From the NCBI RefSeq assembly GCF_020748185.1, contig NZ_JAHZMO010000026.1, positions 1 to 43,910 on the forward strand: 43,910 nt of DNA. The letters are read 5' to 3'. Position numbers and translations under genes: made by a program. Below the pieces are notes generated by a model. The model was given only the letters and a program-made list of their open reading frames with translations. It ran no database searches and had not been told where the DNA came from. This DNA comes from Terrisporobacter petrolearius. GTDB lineage: Bacteria; Bacillota; Clostridia; Peptostreptococcales; Peptostreptococcaceae. Below, piece by piece: positions 33,296 through 41,929 of the stretch (its first letter is position 1; every line of letters begins with the position of its first letter).

Positions 33296-34501
33296 TTATA
33301 CCTCTTTACTATTAATTTTATTTACATTACACTCTAAACTACCGTCTTTTAAAGTTATATTTATATCTTCATTCACATCTACTTCTTTAATAGAATTAAT
33401 AACTTTATTATCTTTTTCAACAATAGAATATCCTCTACTTATTGTAGCAAGAGGACTTAGGTTATGTAACAGGGCTGCTTTTTTTGAAAGCTTTTCTTTA
33501 GAAGTCTCTAAGTTTTGTTCTAATCTAAAATTTATTTTATCATAAATTTGGTCTAACTGTATAACTTTGTCCCTTATTACATAGTTTTTCATATAATTAT
33601 TAATTTTTTCAAAGGTATTCACAAGCTTTTCATTCTCTAATGTTACTTGATTATTTAAAGACCTATTCATTCTATTTCTTATATTGTCAAGTTTATAGTA
33701 AATTTGTGATAAATCTGGTGTTGCAATTTCTGCTGCTGCAGATGGCGTGGGCGCTCTCATATCTGATACAAAATCACAAATTGTAAAATCTGTTTCATGA
33801 CCTACTGCAGATATTATAGGTATTTTTGATTTAAATACTTCTCTTGCTACTATTTCTTCATTAAAGGACCAGAGTTCTTCTAAAGAACCGCCTCCTCTAC
33901 CTACTATTATGGTATCCACATTTTCCATTTTATTAAAAAATTCAATTCCTTCACAAACATCTTTAGCAGATTTTTCTCCTTGAACATTTACTGGATATAG
34001 TTTTATATCCACCTTTGGAAATCTTCTTTTAGTAACATTTATAATATCTCTTATAACAGCACCAGTAGGTGATGTTACTATGCCTATAGATTTTGGCGTT
34101 TTAGGTATTTCTTTTTTATATTTAGTATCAAATAATCCTTCTTTTTTTAGTTTTTCTTTTAATTTATTAAATTCCATATATAAATTACCTATACCTTCAA
34201 TTTCAACTTCATTTATATAAAGTTGATAGGCACCGTCTCTCTCATATACAGAAATATATCCTGATGCAATTATTTTAACACCACTATCTAATTTTAAACT
34301 TTTATCATAATTACTTTTAAAAATAATACAATTTAATTTTGACTTTTCATCTTTTAGGGATAAATAAACATTACCACTACTATGAACCTTAAAATTAGAA
34401 ATTTCTCCTTTTACTCTAAGGTTATAAAGAATAGGGTCATTTATTAATATTCTTTTTATATATGAATTTGCTTCGCTTATATCTAAAGCTCTAAGTTTCA
34501 T
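33296..34501 (-). CDS. xseA: Exodeoxyribonuclease VII large subunit
   Basis: The protein has 401 residues. N-terminal OB fold (about 10-100, [24 protein letters not shown]), catalytic domain with [30 protein letters not shown] and [29 protein letters not shown], and a coiled-coil C-terminal half that binds XseB. ATG after AGGAGTGGATGT; 10 bases after the preceding gene. Confidence 0.97.
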   Translation of the reverse strand: MKLRALDISEANSYIKRILINDPILYNLRVKGEISNFKVHSSGNVYLSLKDEKSKLNCIIFKSNYDKSLKLDSGVKIIASGYISVYERDGAYQLYINEVEIEGIGNLYMEFNKLKEKLKKEGLFDTKYKKEIPKTPKSIGIVTSPTGAVIRDIINVTKRRFPKVDIKLYPVNVQGEKSAKDVCEGIEFFNKMENVDTIIVGRGGGSLEELWSFNEEIVAREVFKSKIPIISAVGHETDFTICDFVSDMRAPTPSAAAEIATPDLSQIYYKLDNIRNRMNRSLNNQVTLENEKLVNTFEKINNYMKNYVIRDKVIQLDQIYDKINFRLEQNLETSKEKLSKKAALLHNLSPLATISRGYSIVEKDNKVINSIKEVDVNEDINITLKDGSLECNVNKINSKEV

Positions 34502-34511
34502 ACATCCACTC

Positions 34512-35477
34512 CTAATAATTCTTGATTTTATTTAATCCTATTATAGCACATCCTACACCATTATCTGTTGCATATTCTTTATCAGTGAAGTAAGCTTTTA
34601 TATTTTCCTTCTTTAATTTTTTACTTAATTCTTTTTGAATATATTCACTTGCAGACACTCCGCCTCCAAATAGAACTTCTTTTAGCTCATGTTTTACACA
34701 TATGTAAGTTAATGATTTATACATGGATCTAATCAATGTATCTAAAAGAATTTTACTAAGATATTCTTCATTGTAATCGTAAATTATTTTATTAATTTGA
34801 TTTTCTATTCCAGATAAATTCATATATCCTTCTTTAACGCTTGTTTTCAATCCATTTTTAATTTTTTCATTACATTTTAAAGCATTCTCATCTATATATT
34901 TTCCACAAGGGAAATTATAATTCAGTCTAACACCTAATCTATCTATTAACTGACCAAAACTAACATCTAAACTTCCACCTACAATTTTTATCTTGTAGTC
35001 ATTATCTTTTCTTTCTACTAAAAGTATTTCTGTAGTTCCACCAGACATATGAACTGCTAAAAACTTGTCTTCATTTTCCAAGTTATTATTAAATAGGCTT
35101 GCTTCTATATGATTTTCTTGATGAGTGGTTTCATAAAAAGGACAGTTATTAATGCTACTTAGTAATTTTGCAAAATTATATCCCACAGAAAAAACAGGCA
35201 TATAAGAACTATCAACTGGCCTTGGTTTTGTTGATACACATACACCTAAAATATTATAATTTTTTAATTTGTTATTTATTACTTGTGATAATTCTCCCAT
35301 ATTATTTACATGTTGAAAAACTGCTTCACTTTGTCTAAGACCTTTATTGTCTTTTTTTACTTTTAATATTATTTTTTCATTTAATACTATCTCTTTATTT
35401 AAAGAGATAGCTGCTATAGATGTTGTATAGCAGCTAGTATCAAATCCTAATATAATATTATTGTTCTTTCGTGTCAT
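34512..35477 (-). CDS. TsaD/Kae1-like paralogue of unknown function
   Basis: The protein has 321 residues with an ASKHA-type fold (FDTSCYTTSIAAI at the start). Metal-binding His pair of the TsaD family is kept (THQENHIEAS), as is the Asp near the C-terminus (ATDNGVGCA) and FGGGVSAS. TsaD makes t6A37 in tRNA together with TsaB/E, but a standard TsaD would be elsewhere; this copy is more divergent and sits between nusB and xseA. I recall similar 'O-sialoglycoprotein endopeptidase'-annotated genes in this position in related clostridia. Substrate unknown. ATG at 35477 chosen over a GTG three codons upstream because of spacing to AGGA. Overlaps nusB by 20 bases. Confidence 0.75.
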   Translation of the reverse strand: MTRKNNNIILGFDTSCYTTSIAAISLNKEIVLNEKIILKVKKDNKGLRQSEAVFQHVNNMGELSQVINNKLKNYNILGVCVSTKPRPVDSSYMPVFSVGYNFAKLLSSINNCPFYETTHQENHIEASLFNNNLENEDKFLAVHMSGGTTEILLVERKDNDYKIKIVGGSLDVSFGQLIDRLGVRLNYNFPCGKYIDENALKCNEKIKNGLKTSVKEGYMNLSGIENQINKIIYDYNEEYLSKILLDTLIRSMYKSLTYICVKHELKEVLFGGGVSASEYIQKELSKKLKKENIKAYFTDKEYATDNGVGCAIIGLNKIKNY

Positions 35478-36000
35478 TAACAACACTTCCTAATATTCCG
35501 TTTATAAATTTAGGAGATTTATCATCACAATATAGTTTTGCTAAATCGATAGCTTCGTTTATTGAAACCCTAACAGGTACTTCTTTACTCATGTATACAA
35601 TTTCACAAATTGAAAGTTTTAATATTGCTAAATCTACTTTTGCTATTCTATTTAGAGACCAATTTAGGGCATGTTTTGTTATCAGCTCTTCTATATCATA
35701 GCAATGTTCACTTAGTTCACTACAAACGGTTTTCATATATTTCATATCTATTGCGTTGTTCATATTTACACGCTCTAAATCAACACAACTTTCATTTGAG
35801 AATTGTAATAATAATTCTTCATATCTATTTATTATGTATTCTTCGTTATTATTTAAAAAATCTTCAAAATAATTATTTATATCTTGTAAATCACCTTCTA
35901 ATATATCTATTTGATAAATTAATTTCATTAAATATTCTCTACTTGTTATTTTTCTGGCTTTTTCAATATAACTTATTTTGCTTACATTGTCGTTTTTCAT
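35458..36000 (-). CDS. nusB: Transcription antitermination factor NusB
   Basis: The protein has 180 residues, longer than the usual 130-150. All helical; KITSREYLMKLIYQID at the N-terminus and LNRIAKVDLAILKLSICEIVYM, VSINEAIDLAKLYCDDKSPKFINGILGSV at the C-terminus are clear NusB motifs. The extra length lies in the middle (about 40-100). It binds boxA RNA with NusE in rRNA antitermination. ATG at 36000 has GAAGGAGG ahead; the longer opening at 36036 has no ribosome site. The next gene overlaps its end. Confidence 0.92.
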   Translation of the reverse strand: MKNDNVSKISYIEKARKITSREYLMKLIYQIDILEGDLQDINNYFEDFLNNNEEYIINRYEELLLQFSNESCVDLERVNMNNAIDMKYMKTVCSELSEHCYDIEELITKHALNWSLNRIAKVDLAILKLSICEIVYMSKEVPVRVSINEAIDLAKLYCDDKSPKFINGILGSVVNDTKEQ

Positions 36001-36045
36001 TCTTAATGAACCTCCTTCAGTCTTATTATTTACCACTTAAGCAAT

Positions 36046-36070
36046 AAAAAACCCTCTGATTTTCAGAGGG
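36046..36070 (-). terminator. asp23 terminator
   Basis: CCCTCTGA (36052-36059) pairs with TCAGAGGG (36063-36070), followed on the minus strand by six T. It separates asp23 from nusB, whose own promoter I could not identify; partial read-through is likely. Confidence 0.85.
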
Positions 36071-36081
36071 CTTTATTTAAT

Positions 36082-36501
36082 TTATTTAGTGATTTGCTTA
36101 GATTCTTCTTTCTTAGCTTGTTTTGCTAATTTAGCTTCTTCTTTTTTAGCTTGCTTTGCTAGTTCTTTTTCTTCTTTTTCTTTCTTGAAGCTAATTTCTT
36201 GAACTTGTATATTCACTTGAGAAACTTCTAATCCAGTCATTGTTTCAACTGTATTTTTAACATTTTCTTGTACTTTAAATGATACATCTGGTATTGACAT
36301 ACCGTATTCAATAGTTATAACTACATCTAAAGTAACTTTACCGTCTTCCATTTGGATTTTTACACCGTTGTTTTTAAGTAATTTATCTGTTAATGAAGTT
36401 ATTGTATCTACACCTTCTACTTCTAAAGCAGCTAATCCAGCTATTGTAACTATAACATCATTCGAAATTTTAACTTGCCCTAAATTATTGTTATTTTCCA
36501 T
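36082..36501 (-). CDS. Asp23/Gls24 family envelope stress protein (YqhY-like)
   Basis: The protein has 139 residues from the ATG at 36501, with GGGGGTAAC upstream; the opening at 36549 is not preceded by a ribosome site. The Asp23 domain (about 8-100) carries SNDVIVTIAGLAALEVEGV and VDVVITIEYGMSIPDV. The tail is a lysine/glutamate-rich helix with an 11-residue tandem repeat. YqhY-type proteins next to nusB are linked to acetyl-CoA carboxylase control in Bacillus. Monocistronic, with its own promoter and terminator. Confidence 0.9.
   Translation of the reverse strand: MENNNNLGQVKISNDVIVTIAGLAALEVEGVDTITSLTDKLLKNNGVKIQMEDGKVTLDVVITIEYGMSIPDVSFKVQENVKNTVETMTGLEVSQVNIQVQEISFKKEKEEKELAKQAKKEEAKLAKQAKKEESKQITK
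36097..36162 (-). repeat. Tandem 33-base repeat encoding an 11-residue Lys/Glu repeat
   Basis: Two adjacent units encode LAKQAKKEEAK and LAKQAKKEESK at the C-terminus of the Asp23-family protein. The DNA copies differ by a few substitutions, so the duplication is not very recent. Confidence 0.75.
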
Positions 36502-36544
36502 GAGATTGTTACCCCCTGTATTAAGGTTTTTATAATTATATATT

Positions 36545-36573
36545 ATCATAGCAAATTATAGTCAGTTTTGCAA
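36545..36573 (-). promoter_or_regulatory. Sigma-A promoter of the asp23 gene
   Basis: On the minus strand TTGCAA (plus 36568-36573), 17 bases, then TATGAT (plus 36545-36550). Located directly after the spoIIIA operon terminator. Confidence 0.65.
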
Positions 36574-36579
36574 GAAAAT

Positions 36580-36599
36580 ACCTCAGCATTTTCTGAGGT
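36580..36599 (-). terminator. spoIIIA operon terminator
   Basis: ACCTCAG (36580-36586) pairs with CTGAGGT (36593-36599). The minus-strand flank is ATTTTCTTG, a modest T tract. It lies about 55 bases after spoIIIAH. Confidence 0.65.
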
Positions 36600-36652
36600 T
36601 TTAGTGATTATATATTATTATAACCTAAAAATAGTAATTTAAAATCAATTTA

Positions 36653-37339
36653 TTACTTTTGGCTATAACTATTCATTAATTTAATTTTATCGTAAGATAC
36701 TCCAGCTTGTTGTGCTACTAAATCAAATATTCTTGTTGCTTCACTCTTTGATAAATCTTGTTTGTTTACTACAACATTCACATTACCTTCACCTATGTAT
36801 ACTAAAGCATTTTCAAATCCCTTAGCGCTTAATAAATTTTCTATTTTTAATTCAGTTTCTTGATATTTAACAAGTTGAAGTTTCATATTAGATGCTTCTT
36901 CTCTTGATTTATCTGTAGTAGAAGGATTATTTATTATTTCATTTAATTCTTCTGACAAATCATTTCTTTGTTTTTCTCTTGTCATTTTCATATCAAGAAT
37001 ATATGTAGACTTGTTCATGTTTTCCTTTGAAGTCAATTGTTTTTCTATTTCTTTACTTGTTTCCACTGCTTTACCTTTAACTTCATCACTTCCACTATCT
37101 TTACTATCAACAACAGTTATTTTTGCTGTCTCCTTACTATTCTTATCATCCTTATCATTATTTGCTGTTTTTGTTTTATCCGTATTTTTATCTTGCTGAG
37201 CTTGTTCATAAGCCTCAAATTCTTTAGACACAGTAAGTGCTGATTGTCTACTTAACTGATAATTTATAACCCCAACAGCTATTAGCATTGTAGATAATGC
37301 TAATACAACAAAACCTCTATTTTTAAAATTAAATTTCAT
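36653..37339 (-). CDS. spoIIIAH: Stage III sporulation protein AH
   Basis: The protein has 228 residues. N-terminal membrane helix (about 10-27), a variable charged linker rich in Asp, Lys and Asn (about 45-95), then a YscJ/FliF-like ring-building domain (about 120-220, including LLSAKGFENALVYIGEGNVNVVV and ATRIFDLVAQQAGV). It forms the mother-cell ring of the channel and binds forespore SpoIIQ across the intermembrane space. Last gene of the spoIIIA operon. ATG after GGAGGATAAAT. Confidence 0.95.
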   Translation of the reverse strand: MKFNFKNRGFVVLALSTMLIAVGVINYQLSRQSALTVSKEFEAYEQAQQDKNTDKTKTANNDKDDKNSKETAKITVVDSKDSGSDEVKGKAVETSKEIEKQLTSKENMNKSTYILDMKMTREKQRNDLSEELNEIINNPSTTDKSREEASNMKLQLVKYQETELKIENLLSAKGFENALVYIGEGNVNVVVNKQDLSKSEATRIFDLVAQQAGVSYDKIKLMNSYSQK

Positions 37340-37358
37340 ATTTATCCTCCACCCCTTA

Positions 37359-37913
37359 TTATTTAGCGTATATCTCTACTTGATGACCTGATATTTGTAG
37401 AGATGTTTTAACTGCATCATACAACAATTCTTTTACAGCTTGATCATTTGCTCCACTTGATACTACTATCACACCTTTTATTTTAGCTTCAGATGTTTTT
37501 AGTACTACTGGGTCATTTGAATTTGATGTAATCATCGTTTTATTTTCTGTTGAACTAGTAGTTGTCCTTTCTCCTCCGGAAGAATCTTGTTCTTTAGTGG
37601 TTTCTGTTGTTGTATTAGAATTGTATGCTGGAACAATTTCTTCGCTAGATTGGAAAGTGATCATAACATCCACATCTCCAGCTCCATTAATTTTACTTAG
37701 TATTTGAGTCAATTTACTTTCTAAATCTTCTTTTTCAGCTTCAGCAGCAGACGTTTTAGGTTCTGGCTCCGTACTAACATTTGATTCTTCTTTTTTTCCA
37801 TCTGGCATTACTGATATGACTATAAGAGCTAATATACAAATTCCCGCCAAAAAAATTAATGGTTTCAATTTCTTTTTTTCCATATCATTGAATAATTCGT
37901 TAATTTTTTTCAA
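37359..37913 (-). CDS. spoIIIAG: Stage III sporulation protein AG
   Basis: The protein has about 184 residues from the TTG at 37913, ten bases after AGAGGAG; an alternative TTG at 37937 would overlap the end of spoIIIAF. One membrane helix (about 23-40, PLIFLAGICILALIVISVM), a Glu/Ser-rich linker, and a ring-building domain (SKINGAGDVDVMITFQSS, then IKGVIVVSSGANDQAVKELLYDAV). Forms a second ring in the SpoIIIA channel. Confidence 0.92.
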   Translation of the reverse strand: MKKINELFNDMEKKKLKPLIFLAGICILALIVISVMPDGKKEESNVSTEPEPKTSAAEAEKEDLESKLTQILSKINGAGDVDVMITFQSSEEIVPAYNSNTTTETTKEQDSSGGERTTTSSTENKTMITSNSNDPVVLKTSEAKIKGVIVVSSGANDQAVKELLYDAVKTSLQISGHQVEIYAK

Positions 37914-37929
37914 CTTACCACAACTCCTC

Positions 37930-38484
37930 TTAATCAATTTCTATATCCTCAATGGATACATCTAGTACCTTTATTAAGTCTTCTTTTAGTTTACTTTCTT
38001 TTAAGTTCAGCTCATTTTTACTTCTAAACACTTCTTCTTCTTTTGTGTCATTAGATTGTATGTCCTTATTATTGTCATTATTACTGTTTTTTTCTTTTAT
38101 TTTTATAGTTTCAATATCTGATCCATTGATTTTTAAGTCTTCTAATTCATACCCGTACTCGTCTAATTTGAGTTGTAACACACTTTTAAGACCATCTTTA
38201 TATCCTTTGCTTAAGTTTTCATTGTTTGTTTTTCCTGCTAAATCATTATAACTATCCACATACATTTTTGAGTAATCACCCATTTTTTTTAATATTGTAT
38301 CTTCCAATGATATGTTACTAGAAAAAAAACCTACTACAGGACTTATTATCATAAATACGAATATAAAATTACATACCAAATTTATATATGGCTTTACTTT
38401 AGTGTTTGGTAAAATCATATCTACCATATTAATAATAAATGCCCCTACTATAATCGATATTATCCATTCCTTTATACTAGCAAT
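37930..38484 (-). CDS. spoIIIAF: Stage III sporulation protein AF, probable AUU start
   Basis: An ordinary start search finds ATG at 38427 and 165 residues, but that product would lack the first membrane helix and has no ribosome site. Reading in frame upstream gives IASIKEWIISIIVGAFIIN, a helix matching the SpoIIIAF N-terminus, back to ATT at 38484. GGAGGG (plus 38492-38497) lies seven bases ahead. No ATG, GTG, TTG or CTG occurs in frame between that site and 38427. I therefore infer initiation at AUU, giving 184 residues. The family has two N-terminal membrane helices and a soluble domain; the soluble part here carries a charged Asn/Lys/Asp linker. It begins just after the spoIIIAE stop. 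Confidence 0.85.
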   Translation of the reverse strand: MASIKEWIISIIVGAFIINMVDMILPNTKVKPYINLVCNFIFVFMIISPVVGFFSSNISLEDTILKKMGDYSKMYVDSYNDLAGKTNNENLSKGYKDGLKSVLQLKLDEYGYELEDLKINGSDIETIKIKEKNSNNDNNKDIQSNDTKEEEVFRSKNELNLKESKLKEDLIKVLDVSIEDIEID

Positions 38485-38504
38485 AATATATCCCTCCTTT
38501 TGCC

Positions 38505-39683
38505 TTAAGTTGCTACTGCACTTATGGAAGTTAATATAGCTATGGTTACAAAAAACATTATTGTTACAGCAATAATTGTAGCCAAAATTATTATCATTAA
38601 ATTTGATACTTCATTTAAGAAAGACGATATGTTATCTTCTCCGATAGGTTCTACTACTATGGCACATAATTTATATACAAGTATTACTGATAATATTTTT
38701 ATTATTGGTATTAAGCACAATCCTACTAAAATTACTAACCCCACTCCACCAAATACATTTTTTATAAGTTGAGATGATGATAGCAATATATCAACAGAAT
38801 CTGATACAAATCCTCCAACTACTGGAATAAAATTTCCAACAGCAAATTTAGCTGTTTTTACTGTAAATTTATCAAAGGATGTAACATATAAACCTTGTAT
38901 GGATACTAATCCAAGGTACAAAGTAAATACAGCTCCTAAAGTCACTACATTAATTTGTTTGATAAACGATGATAATCTATTCAATTTAATATTATTAGTT
39001 ACCTTATTTATTACTAATATGGCAAAAGCTAAAGATATGGCTACAAATATAAATTTTTTAAATACAATATTTATAGCTGCAATTCCTCCAATAAAAATTG
39101 GATTTAAGGCTGTAGATGTGATTGGAAATCCTACTAAAACTAAAAGCGAGATCATTATTGGTATAATTACATTAACAAGTCCTATAATACTTTCTATAGT
39201 GGCATAACATAACGCCAATATGTCTTTAAAACTTACAAGAGTTAATGTTACTACAGTTATAAAAACTATATAATTTGTTACTGTACTAATACTTGATGAT
39301 GAAAAAGAATTTTCTAGACTTTTTATTATGGATGATAATAAAGCTAAGACTAAAATGCTAACTGCAATTTTAATACTAGTTTTTATTTCTGAAAAAACTG
39401 CTGATTTAATTTTGTTTTTATCAAATAAGTCTAATATATTTGCTTTTCCCCCTATCAAGTCTTTTATATATGCTTTAAGATTTATGTCTTTTATTACGTT
39501 ATCTTCTTTTACGTATCTCTCTATTTCATCTATGTTTATTTTACTTAACTGATTATCTATATATAGATCTATGTTATTTTTAGTATCCTCATATTCTTCA
39601 TCATTGTTCTTATCCTGTGCAAATGATGCAGATGTTAAAGAGAATAAAATAATTAAAACAAGACCTAAAATTTTGTTTTTCAT
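38505..39683 (-). CDS. spoIIIAE: Stage III sporulation protein AE
   Basis: The protein has 392 residues. Signal peptide (about 1-22, ending ASFAQ), a short soluble region, then about eight membrane helices. Family stretches include VNVIIPIMISLLVLVGF, FIGGIAAINIVFKKF and GNFIPVVGGFVSDSVDILLSS. It is the polytopic core of the SpoIIIA complex in the mother-cell membrane. Its stop is followed within 10 bases by the spoIIIAF ribosome site. Confidence 0.95.
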   Translation of the reverse strand: MKNKILGLVLIILFSLTSASFAQDKNNDEEYEDTKNNIDLYIDNQLSKINIDEIERYVKEDNVIKDINLKAYIKDLIGGKANILDLFDKNKIKSAVFSEIKTSIKIAVSILVLALLSSIIKSLENSFSSSSISTVTNYIVFITVVTLTLVSFKDILALCYATIESIIGLVNVIIPIMISLLVLVGFPITSTALNPIFIGGIAAINIVFKKFIFVAISLAFAILVINKVTNNIKLNRLSSFIKQINVVTLGAVFTLYLGLVSIQGLYVTSFDKFTVKTAKFAVGNFIPVVGGFVSDSVDILLSSSQLIKNVFGGVGLVILVGLCLIPIIKILSVILVYKLCAIVVEPIGEDNISSFLNEVSNLMIIILATIIAVTIMFFVTIAILTSISAVAT

Positions 39684-39702
39684 AATAAATCATTCTCCTA
39701 CT

Positions 39703-40086
39703 TTAAATTAAACTTATTATGGTATCTACAATGGATAAAAGTATAGGAAATGACATTGTCATAATGATTATTTTTCCACCAAACTCTAACTTAGTCGCAA
39801 TGTTTTTTTCCCCACAATCGTTGCAAAGAGAAACGGCAAATTCTATAATATAACAAATACCAATCAACTTAATTATTAAACTTATGTACATGGCTGGAAT
39901 ATTTACCTTATCAGCTAATGACTGTATTCCTTCAATTATAAAATTCAACTTCATAACAACAGATAATAATATTATCACTCCTGCTGTTATGGCAACAAAA
40001 TTCGCCATTTCTGGTCGATCTTTTCTTATAACTAAACAGAGTATGGTAGAAACCATTGCAATTCCAACTAATTGCATAACTTCCAA
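39703..40086 (-). CDS. spoIIIAD: Stage III sporulation protein AD
   Basis: The protein has 127 residues, with three to four membrane helices: LVGIAMVSTILCLVI, then ANFVAITAGVIILLSVV, AMYISLIIKLIGICYIIEF, and a C-terminal helix. Start TTG at 40086, seven bases after GGAGGAG. Small hydrophobic SpoIIIA component resembling the SpoIIIAC fold with duplicated helices. Confidence 0.93.
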   Translation of the reverse strand: MEVMQLVGIAMVSTILCLVIRKDRPEMANFVAITAGVIILLSVVMKLNFIIEGIQSLADKVNIPAMYISLIIKLIGICYIIEFAVSLCNDCGEKNIATKLEFGGKIIIMTMSFPILLSIVDTIISLI

Positions 40087-40101
40087 AGTATCTCCTCCTC
40101 T

Positions 40102-40299
40102 TTAGTAAAGTTGAAACATTGTTCTAACTGTATTAAATAAATCACTAATTTCTGTTATAACCAATCCTAAGACAATCACCACGCCTACAAGTGTTGTAAG
40201 TGTTGCCCAATCCTTTCTATCTACTTTTTCTAAAATCATGTTTAATACTGATATTAAGATACCAACACCCGCTACTTTTAATATCAATGCTATTTCCAT
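40102..40299 (-). CDS. spoIIIAC: Stage III sporulation protein AC
   Basis: The protein has 65 residues and two membrane helices (ILKVAGVGILISVLNMIL; LTTLVGVVIVLGLVITEI). Length and sequence are those of the family. ATG follows AGGAGGTTAAT. Nine bases separate it from spoIIIAB. Confidence 0.95.
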   Translation of the reverse strand: MEIALILKVAGVGILISVLNMILEKVDRKDWATLTTLVGVVIVLGLVITEISDLFNTVRTMFQLY

Positions 40300-40308
40300 A
40301 TTAACCTC

Positions 40309-40830
40309 CTAAATTAAAATTATTCCTATACAAATACCTATAAATGTTATCAGTTTCTTATAAAGTGAACCCTTTTTAAAAATTTCTTCTTTGCTATCGC
40401 TAGTAAATCTTTTTAAATTTTCGCAAGTTAAATCTATTAGTCTTTGCTGTGATTCTATATCACTTTGCCCCAAAGTTAAAAATAATTTTTTTAACTCATC
40501 GATTTCTTTGTTTTGTAAATTTGTATCCTTTTTCAGTTTTATAATGTTTTTATTCAACATCTCCTCTAAAGTTCTTCCATCTTCTTTCTTTAAATCCTCT
40601 TGCATATCTTTGCAAAAACCACAAAGACAATAATCTTGTTTTAATGATGCTCTATAAAAAACTTCTTCTAATGTGTATAGTCCAAAAGCCAAATCCATTC
40701 TGATTATTTCTAATATCCTAATAACTTCATTTAATTCCTTATGCCTTTTAATAAATGCTTTATGTATAGTATCACCTATAAGATAACTGGATCCTATTAG
40801 CATTCCTATTAAAAATATTTTAATTTGCAA
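40309..40830 (-). CDS. spoIIIAB: Stage III sporulation protein AB
   Basis: The protein has about 173 residues from the TTG at 40830, which puts the hydrophobic helix IFLIGMLIGSSYLIG at the N-terminus as in the family; an earlier in-frame opening at 40857 would add nine charged residues. The soluble part is helical (VIRILEIIRMDLAFGLYTLEEVF; LGQSDIESQQRLIDLTCENL), and a C-terminal helix ends the protein. The start overlaps spoIIIAA by 11 bases, so the two are coupled. Family members resemble GspF-type platform proteins. Confidence 0.92.
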   Translation of the reverse strand: MQIKIFLIGMLIGSSYLIGDTIHKAFIKRHKELNEVIRILEIIRMDLAFGLYTLEEVFYRASLKQDYCLCGFCKDMQEDLKKEDGRTLEEMLNKNIIKLKKDTNLQNKEIDELKKLFLTLGQSDIESQQRLIDLTCENLKRFTSDSKEEIFKKGSLYKKLITFIGICIGIILI

Positions 40831-41779
40831 AGTACCATCTCTTTTCTTGTAAATCATATATTTTTTCTACTGTTCCTGGTCCCCTTTTTGCAGAAAGTAA
40901 AATAACCTTTTTAAATAATTCTTCATCTAATAAATTATTTAGTTCTTTTCTGTTTCTTATATCTTCAATGGAGTCACCATGTACTGTAGTTATAAGTCCA
41001 ACACCTCCATTCAAGGCAGTATATAGAGCTTTTATATCCTTTTCCGTACCAATTTCATCGGTTATTATTACATTTGGTGACATTGATCTTAAAACCATCA
41101 TTATGCCCACATCCTTTGGACATGTCTCTATAATGTCTGTCCTAATTCCCACATCCATTTGGGGTGTTCCCAAATAAGAACCTGCTATTTCGTTTCTTTC
41201 ATCTATTAAAGCAACATTCACACCTTTAAAGTTGTATTTTTCAGTCCCATTACTTAAATTCCTTACTATGTCTCTTAAAAGTGTGGTTTTGCCACACTGA
41301 GGTGGCGATATTATTATGGTATTATTTATTTTAGTAGGACTTTTTATAATGTGATCCATAACTTTATCAGAACAGTCTTTAACTTCCTTGGATATTCTTA
41401 TATTTAAAGAGGATATATGTTTTAAATTTTCGACTTTTCCATTTTCAACTATGGCTTTTCCAACTATACCTACTCTATGTCCGCCTCTTAAAGTTACAAA
41501 TCCCTTTTTTATATCATCCATAAATGAGTGAATAGAGTATTTGCATATAATTTGAAAAGTTTGGTCTACATCTTCTTTAGTTACTATATAAGCCTTGTCC
41601 ATATTCGAGTCTAACTTATTATATTTTTCATTGTAAAAGTAATCTTTCTGGTTTCCGTTAATTATCAAAGGTTTGTTGATTCTAAGTCTTATTTCTTCAA
41701 TATTCTCTCCCTGAATTGTTTTAATTTTATTCCTTAAATTAAGAGATAATGAATTAATAATTTCATCAGATAATTTCAT
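40820..41779 (-). CDS. spoIIIAA: Stage III sporulation protein AA, secretion-type ATPase
   Basis: The protein has 319 residues. An N-terminal domain is followed by an ATPase domain with Walker A SPPQCGKTTLLRD (about 158-170), an Asp-rich stretch VALIDERNEIAGS, Walker B VIITDEIGTEKD and a LITTVHGDS motif. It powers the SpoIIIA channel and resembles type II/IV secretion ATPases. ATG at 41779 is eight bases from AGGAGG; the GTG one codon upstream is less likely. First gene of the operon. Confidence 0.96.
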   Translation of the reverse strand: MKLSDEIINSLSLNLRNKIKTIQGENIEEIRLRINKPLIINGNQKDYFYNEKYNKLDSNMDKAYIVTKEDVDQTFQIICKYSIHSFMDDIKKGFVTLRGGHRVGIVGKAIVENGKVENLKHISSLNIRISKEVKDCSDKVMDHIIKSPTKINNTIIISPPQCGKTTLLRDIVRNLSNGTEKYNFKGVNVALIDERNEIAGSYLGTPQMDVGIRTDIIETCPKDVGIMMVLRSMSPNVIITDEIGTEKDIKALYTALNGGVGLITTVHGDSIEDIRNRKELNNLLDEELFKKVILLSAKRGPGTVEKIYDLQEKRWYFAN

Positions 41780-41808
41780 CACCTTGTCCTCCTCTCTTGT
41801 TTATAATA

Positions 41809-41838
41809 TTTATATTTATTAAATGTGTTAAATATTAC
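41809..41838 (-). promoter_or_regulatory. Likely sigma-E promoter of the spoIIIA operon
   Basis: On the minus strand TAATATT (within plus 41831-41838) matches the sigma-E -35 KMATATT fully; 14 bases later AATATAAA (plus 41809-41816) matches six of eight positions of the -10 CATAYAHT. Start about 41802. spoIIIA is a classic sigma-E operon. Confidence 0.6.
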
Positions 41839-41869
41839 TTTTAGAACAACTTTTATGTTATTGAATCTG

Positions 41870-41897
41870 TTGACATTCTTATAAGCTATGATAGTAT
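41870..41897 (+). promoter_or_regulatory. Sigma-A promoter of the HExxH membrane gene
   Basis: TTGACA (41870-41875), 16 bases, then TAGTAT (41892-41897), divergent from the spoIIIA promoter about 40 bases away. Confidence 0.65.
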
Positions 41898-41929
41898 TTA
41901 ATAATAATCAATTAAATTAAGGAGGCAAA

